Assembly (NCBI RefSeq): GCF_004352915.1
Contig: NZ_SJSY01000070.1
Coordinates: 1-64,000 of the forward strand
DNA length: 64,000 nt
Reading direction: 5' to 3'
DNA from: Flavobacterium zhairuonense
Lineage (GTDB): Bacteria; Bacteroidota; Bacteroidia; Flavobacteriales; Flavobacteriaceae
Of this stretch, positions 35,891 to 43,328 are shown piece after piece (the stretch's first letter is position 1; each line of letters starts with the position of its first letter). Below the pieces are notes generated by a model. It made no database searches. It had not been told where the DNA came from and saw only the letters and a program-made list of their open reading frames with translations. The translations under genes and the position numbers were made by a program.

Positions 35891-36156
35891 AGCATTTTAT
35901 TTTAATAGCGCACAATGTAACACATTATATCGATTGCGCTCTTGGTTATTATTTATTTCAAAACAAGTTTGCTTGTTTGTTTTACCATTAAGAAATTAAG
36001 TTCATAAAGATTGGCTTAAATTACTTAATATCTTAATGGTGAAAAGAAAATTAAGCTTAATTTAAAAAATCAATTACGCTAAACTAACTCTACTTTGGTA
36101 TATTTTCTTAATCTTAATTATTTTATTGCGTTTTTTTAGCTCTTAAATTTTAAAAA
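35891..36156 (-). promoter_or_regulatory. rhaI upstream region
   Basis: This gap holds no gene. It contains a dyad AAACAAG-TTTG-CTTGTTT (35961-35978). It also holds ATCGATTGC (35929-35937), whose reverse complement GCAATCGAT occurs in the rhaT/regulator spacer at 39651-39659. Either could be a regulator site. No exact -7 box was found. Confidence 0.4.
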
Positions 36157-36190
36157 AATCTAACGCTCGAAAATTTCCGAACGTTAGATT
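36157..36190 (-). terminator. Terminator after aldolase/dehydrogenase gene
   Basis: Arms AATCTAACG (36157-36165) and CGTTAGATT (36182-36190), with an inner TCG/CGA pairing, are followed on the minus strand by seven T residues. It separates the rhaT-aldolase unit from rhaI. Confidence 0.85.
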
Positions 36191-36233
36191 ACAAAAAACC
36201 ACCTTTGTTTTAAACTTAAAAAAACTAAACAAT

Positions 36234-38375
36234 CTATCTGTAAAAGCCCATTCCGACACCGCCATCAACGTTTAGAGCGTTTCCTGTAGATTTATCTAAT
36301 AAACCACCAACGAAAGCAAAACACGCATTTGCGATATCATCTGGCAATATAATTTCATTTAATAAGGTACGTTTTGCATAGTAAGCCGGTAATTCTTCAA
36401 CCGTGATTCCGTATGCTTTTGCACGTCCTTCTGCCCATCCGCCAGACCAGATATTTGAATCTGAAATTACAGCATCTGGATTTACTGTGTTTACACGAAT
36501 TTTATCAGCTCCAAGTTCTGCAGCCATTAAACGTGTTAAATGCGCTTGAGCTGCTTTTGCAGAACCGTATCCAGGATTATTTGGACCCGCAACTACTGCA
36601 TTCTTAGAAACAATGTTTACGATATCACCTCCAAAACCTTGTTTGCGCATTACTTCGATTCCGGCTTTAGAAACTATAAATTGTCCTTTTACCAAAATAT
36701 CATATAATCTGTCCCACTCTTCTAAAGTGTGCTCTGCAATAGATTTAGAAATACTGATTCCAGCATTATTTACCACAATATCAGCACCTCCAAAAGCTAG
36801 AGAAGCTTGATCGAATGCTTTTTCAGTAGAATCAGAATCAGTAACATTCAATAAAGTGCTTGAAACGGCATCTTTACCAAACAATTTCACAAACTCCGCT
36901 GTAGCCGACGCTAGACGCTCTTCGTTAATATCATTGATTACCACACAAGCACCTTCCTGAGCAAATTTCTTAGCGATAGCTTTTCCAATCCCTCCAGCAG
37001 AACCTGTAATAACAGCTACTCTTCCTGACAATGCTTTTGGTTTTGGCATACGCTGTAATTTAGCTTCTTCCAACAACCAATATTCAATATCAAATGCTTC
37101 TTGGTGCGGCAATGAAGTATATTCTGAAACTGCTTCAGCACCTTTCATTACGTTTACTGCATTGATATAATATTCAGACGCCAAACGCGCCATTGTTTTA
37201 TCTTTTGCAAAAGTGAACATTCCTACTCCTGGATATAAAATCACAACCGGATTTGGGTCACGCATTGCAGGTGAATTTGATTTTTTGCATGCATTGTAAT
37301 AATCTTTGTACATTGCACGGTACGCTTCAAATGCTGGTGTCAATTTTGCTTTAATGACCTCAACATCAGACAAATCTTCGTTTGGATCTAATTCTAAAAC
37401 CAGCGGACTGATCTTAGTTCTTAAAAAGTGATCTGGACAAGAAGTTCCAAGCGGTGCTAATTTTGAAAGATCATTAGAATTAATGAATTCCAATACTCTT
37501 GCATCATCTGTATAATGTCCAATCATTTGACGCTCTGATGAACAGAAACCTCTTAAGATTGGCGCTACTTTTGCTGCTTTTAATTTACGATCTGCTTCAG
37601 GAAGACTGTCGATTTTTTTGCCTCCAAAAACAGGACGTTTTTTTCCATAGTTGCTTTCAAGATATTCAGCACATTTCTCGATTACTTCCAGCGTATTAAT
37701 ATAACTTTCGTATGCAGTGTCTCCCCAAGTGAATAAACCGTGAGAACCTAACATGATACCGCGAAGTTTTTTTCCTTTTTTCTCAGCTTCTTCCAAACAG
37801 CTTCTTAATTGAAGACCAAGGTCAAAACCAGGGCGTTGCCATCCAACCCATCCAATTTCGCCATCAAATAATTCTTCTGTGATTTGCTTTCCATCTTTAG
37901 CAGCCGCGATTGCAATTGCCGCATCTGGATGCAAGTGATCGATATGTTTGAAAGGCAAAAATCCGTGTAAGGGTGTATCGATTGAAGGTGCTTTTGAAGC
38001 CAAATCAAAAATACAGTGGTTGAATAATTCTACCATTTCATCTTCAAATTCAATTCCTCTGTACACATTTTCAAGATTGCGCAATCTGTCTAAATAAAGT
38101 GCTGCACAGCCTGATTTTGTCAATGTTCCAATATCTCCACCAGAACCTTTGATCCACATCACCTCAGAGCTTTCGCCTGTTAATGGATCTTTATCTGTTA
38201 TTTTTACAGAAGTATTTCCTCCTCCGTAGTTTGTCAATCTTAAATCGGCTCCAAGTAAGTTAGAGCGATAAATAAAAAGCGCTACTTCATCCCCAGCTAA
38301 TTCTTTTGCTTTAGCGTCATCCCAAAGATAGCTTACGTGCTTAAAATTCATATTAGTTGTATTTATATTCGACAT
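36234..38375 (-). CDS. Bifunctional rhamnulose-1-P aldolase / lactaldehyde dehydrogenase
   Basis: This 713-residue fusion has an N-terminal class II aldolase domain (about 10-420). It includes LTNYGGGNTSVK, TPLHGFLPFKHIDHLHPDA and GSHGLFTWG with metal-binding histidines. A C-terminal short-chain dehydrogenase follows from about residue 440, with GSAGGIGKA, NNAGIS and the YGSAK active site. Family members split L-rhamnulose-1-phosphate into dihydroxyacetone phosphate and L-lactaldehyde and oxidise the latter to L-lactate. The downstream lutABC genes would consume that lactate. It lies 26 bp after rhaT, in one operon. Known names in other taxa include rhaEW. Confidence 0.92.
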   Translation of the reverse strand: MSNINTTNMNFKHVSYLWDDAKAKELAGDEVALFIYRSNLLGADLRLTNYGGGNTSVKITDKDPLTGESSEVMWIKGSGGDIGTLTKSGCAALYLDRLRNLENVYRGIEFEDEMVELFNHCIFDLASKAPSIDTPLHGFLPFKHIDHLHPDAAIAIAAAKDGKQITEELFDGEIGWVGWQRPGFDLGLQLRSCLEEAEKKGKKLRGIMLGSHGLFTWGDTAYESYINTLEVIEKCAEYLESNYGKKRPVFGGKKIDSLPEADRKLKAAKVAPILRGFCSSERQMIGHYTDDARVLEFINSNDLSKLAPLGTSCPDHFLRTKISPLVLELDPNEDLSDVEVIKAKLTPAFEAYRAMYKDYYNACKKSNSPAMRDPNPVVILYPGVGMFTFAKDKTMARLASEYYINAVNVMKGAEAVSEYTSLPHQEAFDIEYWLLEEAKLQRMPKPKALSGRVAVITGSAGGIGKAIAKKFAQEGACVVINDINEERLASATAEFVKLFGKDAVSSTLLNVTDSDSTEKAFDQASLAFGGADIVVNNAGISISKSIAEHTLEEWDRLYDILVKGQFIVSKAGIEVMRKQGFGGDIVNIVSKNAVVAGPNNPGYGSAKAAQAHLTRLMAAELGADKIRVNTVNPDAVISDSNIWSGGWAEGRAKAYGITVEELPAYYAKRTLLNEIILPDDIANACFAFVGGLLDKSTGNALNVDGGVGMGFYR

Positions 38376-38401
38376 TTGGTTGTTTGATTTTAGTTTATAT
38401 T

Positions 38402-39472
38402 TTATAATGAATTACCGATTCCGACTACCACAATCGAAAGCATCATCAATGCAATTCCCCACGAAAAAGTTCGCATTGTTTTCTTAGAAACTCCTGTCCA
38501 TTCTTTTAGATAGAATCCCCATAAATTAGCCGTTAAAATAATGGTTGCCATGTGCAGAATCCATGAACTTGCGCCATTGCCAAGTTTGCTTTCTCCCATA
38601 CCATAAAAGAAAAACTGCAAAAACCACATTGTTCCAGCAATTGCAGAAAACAGAACGTTTTTAGCAATTGGAGTACTTGTATTTGTATAATCTGAAAAAG
38701 TTTTATTTCTGAAATTAAGATAGATACACCAAATAAAATTGGTCGTTAGTCCACCCCATAATATAATAATGTAACTTACATTGTTTTGGAACAAAAATTC
38801 GCCTTGATTTGGATTTGCCAATTTCCAAGCTTCATTTGCAACATCAGCCATTGGTTTTGCTGCTTCGATTCCGAAGTTAAAAAACGAACTCAAAATACCT
38901 GATACTATGGCAATAATCAACCCTTTTACCAGACTGAAATCTTTATCTTTGTCTTCGTGACCTGTTTCAAAATCTTTTTCTTTCAGTGTTCCTGCTTTTC
39001 CTAAAATAGCAATACCTATAATACATATTAATACTCCAGCCAAAACCATTTGTCCACCAGAATTCGAAAACATATCACTAATTGATTCTTTTCCTTCTAC
39101 TGCATTAAAATGATAATAAATTGGCGGAATCAAAGCTCCAAAAGCAGAACAGAATCCTAATGTAATTGAATTTCCTAGTGACATTCCTAAATAGCGAACG
39201 CCAAGACCATAAGTAAGTCCACCTACTCCCCAAATCAATCCCATTGTAAATGCTAGTGCTTTAACTTGTGGTGCAGCCGTAGCGATAATTTCGGTAAAAT
39301 TCGGAATCGTCAAATATGCTGCAATTGGCGGTACAATTAACCAAGAGAAAAAACCTCCTACAAGCCAATAGCTTTCCCAAGCCCAATTTTTTACTTTTTT
39401 GAATGGCATATAAAAACTGCCCGAAGAGAAACCTCCAATGGAGTGAAAAATAATACCTAGTAATGATTCCAT
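38402..39472 (-). CDS. rhaT: L-rhamnose/proton symporter RhaT
   Basis: The 356-residue inner-membrane protein has about ten hydrophobic helices. The RhaT-typical N-terminus is GIIFHSIGGFSSGSFYMPFK, and conserved stretches include WGVGGLTYGLGVRYLGMSLG and SGILSSFFNFGIEA. It imports L-rhamnose with protons. It is the first gene of its unit and diverges from the GntR regulator gene. A 17-bp dyad shared with RG-I gene promoters lies 68 bp before its ATG. Confidence 0.93.
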   Translation of the reverse strand: MESLLGIIFHSIGGFSSGSFYMPFKKVKNWAWESYWLVGGFFSWLIVPPIAAYLTIPNFTEIIATAAPQVKALAFTMGLIWGVGGLTYGLGVRYLGMSLGNSITLGFCSAFGALIPPIYYHFNAVEGKESISDMFSNSGGQMVLAGVLICIIGIAILGKAGTLKEKDFETGHEDKDKDFSLVKGLIIAIVSGILSSFFNFGIEAAKPMADVANEAWKLANPNQGEFLFQNNVSYIIILWGGLTTNFIWCIYLNFRNKTFSDYTNTSTPIAKNVLFSAIAGTMWFLQFFFYGMGESKLGNGASSWILHMATIILTANLWGFYLKEWTGVSKKTMRTFSWGIALMMLSIVVVGIGNSL

Positions 39473-39858
39473 TAATTAAATTTAGTTTGTGGTTATTGAT
39501 AGTTAATCTGGTTTTGTAAAATAAGAGAATGTAAAAAAGAAAACTGTCCTGTACTATCCTTTATGATTTTAGGAAATATGTTAAAACCAAAGAATATTAA
39601 GAAGAAGAACACTTTTTAAGTAGAAAAATAAATTTAAAATTTCTATTTTAGCAATCGATTTCGTAATTATTGTATCCACAATCATCGATAAATAATGAAA
39701 TCTCAAAAAAAATAAAACAAGCCTTATTTAATTTTGCTCTTTTGTGAGAAAAGTAACAATTAAGCCTATTTTTCAGCTTTAGTCCTAAAATTTTCTGCAC
39801 AAATCACAATTCAAAATTATATTCTGTAAGTAATCGCCATAATCAACAAAGCCACAAA
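39473..39858. promoter_or_regulatory. Divergent promoter region of rhaT and GntR regulator
   Basis: This 386-bp region holds the dyad at 39541-39557, GCAATCGAT (39651-39659), and an ATTGT-ATCC-ACAAT dyad (about 39669-39682) followed by ATCGAT. A -7-like TAATTTTG (39729-39736) points toward the regulator gene, but 120 bp before its ATG. No gene is present. Confidence 0.5.
39541..39557 (-). promoter_or_regulatory. Candidate operator (shared dyad), rhaT site
   Basis: The plus strand reads AAACTG-TCCTG-TACTAT. Its TCCTG centre and right arm are identical to the perfect dyad at 49165-49181. It is 68 bp upstream of rhaT with CAGGA on the sense strand. Confidence 0.5.
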
Positions 39859-40899
39859 ATGATTAAACTTATCAAAATAGACGAAGATTCTAGGGTTCCA
39901 AAATACAAGCAGATTGTAGATTCAATTTTGCAGAATATTGCTAACGGAAATCTAAAAATAAATCAAAAAATTCCTTCGATAAATAGCTTTAGCGAAGAGT
40001 TTTATATGTCTCGTGATACTGTCGAAAAGGCTTATAACATCTTAAAAGAGCGAAAAATCATTTCTTCTATACGAGGAAAAGGCTATTATATTACTCGAAC
40101 AAAACTAGAATCTAAGGTAAATGTGCTTTTTTTATTCAATAAATTGAGTGCATACAAAATGAAAACCTACAGTTCTTTTATTAATACCGTTGGAGCAAAT
40201 GCACATACTGATTTGCATATTTATCATTGTGATGAAACTTTATTTCTAAATCTTCTTGACAAATTTGAAGGTGCTTACGACTACTATGTAATCACGACGC
40301 ACTTTAAAACGGATGAATTGAAACATTTAAGCTTTACTGATGATGTTGTAAAAGCCATAGAAAGAATTCCGAAGGAGAAATTGGTCATTATGGATAATAT
40401 CAAACTCGGAATGGAAGGCGAAATCATCAAAATTTATCAGGATTTTGAGAATGACATTTATAATGCTTTAAAAGAAGGCCTTTCAAAAATCACCAAATAC
40501 AAAAGACTAATTTTGGTTTATCCTGAAAAAGCAGTTTACCCTTATCCAAGAAGAATTTTGCACGGATTCAGAAAATTTTGTGTGGAGCACGAAATCAATT
40601 TTGAAATTCTGAGCGAGGTTTACGATGATATGATTCTGAAAAAAGGTGATTTATTCATCACAATCGAAGAATCGGATCTTGTTAATTTAATGAAACAAAT
40701 TCGTGATGAGGAATTTATTTTAGGAGAAGAAATCGGCGTAATCTCTTATAATGATACACCTCTAAAAGAATTATTAGGGATCACCGTTATGTCAACCGAC
40801 TTTAATGTGATGGGTGAAACCGCTGCAAGAATGATCTTAAATAAAGAAAAAGGAGAATATAAAGTACCTTTTAATTTTATTGATAGAAATTCGATCTAA
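39859..40899 (+). CDS. GntR-family regulator with sugar-sensor domain, probable rhamnose regulator
   Basis: The 346-residue protein has an N-terminal winged helix-turn-helix of the GntR type (VPKYKQIVDSILQNIANG, IPSINSFSEEFYMSRDTVE, IRGKGYYI; about 10-75). A LacI-like effector-binding domain follows (about 90-340), with GVISYNDTPLKELLGITVMS near the end. It is divergent from rhaT, so control of rhamnose genes is the natural inference. The effector might be L-rhamnose, rhamnulose or rhamnulose-phosphate. The 17-bp dyad near rhaT and at three other sites is a candidate operator. Its transcript runs into a large palindromic element. Confidence 0.87.
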   Translation: MIKLIKIDEDSRVPKYKQIVDSILQNIANGNLKINQKIPSINSFSEEFYMSRDTVEKAYNILKERKIISSIRGKGYYITRTKLESKVNVLFLFNKLSAYKMKTYSSFINTVGANAHTDLHIYHCDETLFLNLLDKFEGAYDYYVITTHFKTDELKHLSFTDDVVKAIERIPKEKLVIMDNIKLGMEGEIIKIYQDFENDIYNALKEGLSKITKYKRLILVYPEKAVYPYPRRILHGFRKFCVEHEINFEILSEVYDDMILKKGDLFITIEESDLVNLMKQIRDEEFILGEEIGVISYNDTPLKELLGITVMSTDFNVMGETAARMILNKEKGEYKVPFNFIDRNSI

Positions 40900-40949
40900 G
40901 GGACTGAGGTTCTAAGATGCTAAGGCTATAAGTTTTTTTTCGCAAAACG

Positions 40950-41268
40950 TTTTATCGTAGAGGCGCACAGCAGTGCGTCTTTCGTATTTTATGCGTGTAT
41001 CGTTTGTCATTTCTCGTTCCTCGAAATGACAAATGTTTCGTTTATAAAATGCTCTGACGGACTAAAGTCCGTCTCTACAAAATGGAACGTTCCTCCGGAA
41101 CTTTTGTTAAAGAGCCGTAGGCTCGATTTATATTGTAGAGACGGACTTTAGTCCGTCAGAGAAAAACAATAAATCCACACATTGTTTGTCATTTCTATGA
41201 ACAATAAATGATAAATCAAGCGTTCATAAAATGCGAAAGACGCACTGCTGTGCGCCTCTACGATAAAA
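40950..41268. repeat. Nested perfect inverted repeats at convergent gene ends
   Basis: Outer arms 40950-40984 and 41234-41268 are perfect 35-bp inverted copies. Inner arms 41053-41080 and 41133-41160 are perfect 28-bp inverted copies, each itself a near-palindrome (GACGGACTAAAGTCCGTC). Further hairpins are TTTGTCATTTC / GAAATGACAAA (41003-41033), GGAACGTTCC and GAGCCGTAGGCTC. Imperfect CTAAGAT-type arms flank the whole (about 40913-40924 and 41295-41312). It separates the convergent regulator and PL11 genes and probably acts as a two-way terminator. It contains no ORF of note. Confidence 0.95.
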
Positions 41269-41324
41269 CCTCTTGTAAAAAAAACTTAGAACCTCAGTAT
41301 CTTAGAATCTTAGCACCTTAAAAA

Positions 41325-43178
41325 CTATTTTTTAACCACCAAAGAAATAGTCGGTTTAGGTGCTAGTTTCATGTCTTTTCCCATATAAAAACTAGTATGC
41401 GGAGGCTGGTTATAACCAACATTCTGCCATGCAATGCTTAAGCGATATTGTGGATCATGCATTAAAGTATATTGACGAACATTCGTTGGAATTGTTGTGG
41501 AATAAATTCTCAGTTCTTTATTGTCTTCAGATCTTAGAATTAATTCTTCTCTCCAATCCCCCAAAATATCAGCAGAAAGCGCCGGTGTCGATTTTGTACC
41601 GTTATTCGAAACTGCTCCAGTTGCAGTAAATAATCTTCCTTTATTATATTTGTCAATATGATTAGAATCTAATAATTCTCTTGAAGTATCACCATCCCAA
41701 TAAATCAAAAAGTTAATCGAGTTTGGTGCTTTTCCGACCACTTTCCCTTTCATATCATATAAATCTGGAGAACCAGAATACCAAAATTGTGCTCCTTTCA
41801 GCTCCGGATCAATATTATCTGCAACGCCTCTTCCTACATCTTCATTCATGGAGCCTGTAAATAAAACTTTTCCATCTTTAGCTGCAAAAATAGTAGCACC
41901 AGGCCCCGTTGTGCCATTTTCGATTTCGTGAATTCCAAAGACTTCCAAACCTGGAAGATCAGGATCTAAATCGGAAACGTGAATCGCATCTCCATGTCTA
42001 AAACCTGTTGTATATAAACCTTGCCCGTTATCATCAACGCACATTGATCCGTAAATAATTTCATCTTTTCCATCGTTATCCACATCTGCAACGGTAAGAT
42101 TATGATTTCCCATTCCAGAATATGGATTTTCAGAATCCTTGCTGTCAAAAACCCATCTTGAAGTTAGTTTTCCATTTTTAAAATCCCAAGCTGCTAAAAC
42201 CGTTCTTCCGTAATAGCCTCGGCACATCACCACACTCGGATGAACGCCATCTAAATAGGCAACACAAGCTGTAAAACGATCAATTCTATTTCCTTTTGTA
42301 TCATTTCCGCCGCTTCCACCATGTCCACCCCAGCCTGCTAAATCACCTCTTTCAGCAATATAATCAACTGTTGTAACAAGCTTTCCGGTTCTTCCATCAA
42401 AAACAGAAAGATATTCTGGACCTTTCAAAATCTTCCCATAAGTTCCCGAATTCGGATCGCGATCTACCCAGTCTTTTGAAGCGTCGCCCACAACATTATT
42501 CTGACTGTCTGTTGTTCCATCAGCCGTTTTGCAAACCAGTTCTGCAATTCCGTCGCCGTCAAGATCATACACCATAAACTGTGTATAATGTGCGCCTTCG
42601 CGAATGTTTTTCCCTAAATTGATTTGCCATAAAAATTTCCCTTCTAAAGTATAAGCTTGAAATATCGGCGGATCTGTAATTCCCGTATGCGAATTGTCAT
42701 GCGCTTTTCCGGTCATATGCACAATTAAATCGTATTTTCCGTCGCCATCCAAATCACCAACTGAAAGATCATTTGCCGTATAACCTTCAATTTGTTTTAA
42801 TTGAATCGCCAAATAATCTTTATCTGGACTTGAAGCTGGAATCGTAAAACTTCCTTTTGCGTCCGATTCTTTTCCTTTTAAAACTGTTTTTACAAACCAA
42901 GTATTTTCGTCTTGCGAATTTGCTTTTGTATCTATAAAATTTGTCGCTCCAGAAATTGGTTTCTCATTTAATTTAACTGCTTTTTTATTGCCACTTTTTC
43001 GGTATAAATTAAAAGCAAGATTATCAGAATCAGTGCCCAAAACACGCCATCCAATAAAAAACTGGCCGTTATTTTTTACGGCAATAACGCCTCGGTCGAG
43101 ATTTTCCATTTGCCTTTGGCTGAATATATTTAGGCTTAAGAAAAGCAGTATTACTACAAAGTTTTTATTATTTTTCAT
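41325..43178 (-). CDS. PL11 rhamnogalacturonan lyase, exported
   Basis: This 617-residue protein (signal LLFLSLNIFSQ) matches PL11, the YesW/YesX type. The N-terminal part is MENLDRGVIAVKNNGQFFIGWRVLG, split at the conserved VLGTD. An eight-bladed propeller follows with repeated Ca-binding DxDGDG loops (VGDLDGDGKYDL, VYDLDGDGIAEL, VADVDNDGKDEI) and the signature GWGGHGGSGGNDTKGNR. It cleaves the RG-I backbone between rhamnose and galacturonate by beta-elimination. It is the last gene of the 48980-to-41325 run. Confidence 0.94.
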   Translation of the reverse strand: MKNNKNFVVILLFLSLNIFSQRQMENLDRGVIAVKNNGQFFIGWRVLGTDSDNLAFNLYRKSGNKKAVKLNEKPISGATNFIDTKANSQDENTWFVKTVLKGKESDAKGSFTIPASSPDKDYLAIQLKQIEGYTANDLSVGDLDGDGKYDLIVHMTGKAHDNSHTGITDPPIFQAYTLEGKFLWQINLGKNIREGAHYTQFMVYDLDGDGIAELVCKTADGTTDSQNNVVGDASKDWVDRDPNSGTYGKILKGPEYLSVFDGRTGKLVTTVDYIAERGDLAGWGGHGGSGGNDTKGNRIDRFTACVAYLDGVHPSVVMCRGYYGRTVLAAWDFKNGKLTSRWVFDSKDSENPYSGMGNHNLTVADVDNDGKDEIIYGSMCVDDNGQGLYTTGFRHGDAIHVSDLDPDLPGLEVFGIHEIENGTTGPGATIFAAKDGKVLFTGSMNEDVGRGVADNIDPELKGAQFWYSGSPDLYDMKGKVVGKAPNSINFLIYWDGDTSRELLDSNHIDKYNKGRLFTATGAVSNNGTKSTPALSADILGDWREELILRSEDNKELRIYSTTIPTNVRQYTLMHDPQYRLSIAWQNVGYNQPPHTSFYMGKDMKLAPKPTISLVVKK

Positions 43179-43204
43179 ATTGTATTTTAAAATGTGAGTT
43201 TGTT

Positions 43205-43285
43205 GTTTTTCAATCTCGCAAAGTCGCGAAGACGCAAAGAAAAATTAGAATGAAACTTTGCGACTCTGCGTTTTTGCGAGACTAA
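43205..43285. repeat. CGCAAAG-type imperfect palindrome
   Basis: TCTCGCAAAGTCGCGAAGAC on the left pairs imperfectly with ACTCTGCGTTTTTGCGAGA on the right around a short AT loop. It lies between the PL11 gene and the next gene upstream. It is the same class as 12214-12308, 53523-53625 and the 62.6-kb spacer. Confidence 0.65.
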
Positions 43286-43328
43286 ATAAATCCGCTTTAT
43301 CTGTAAAATCTGCGAGAAACCAAAAAAA

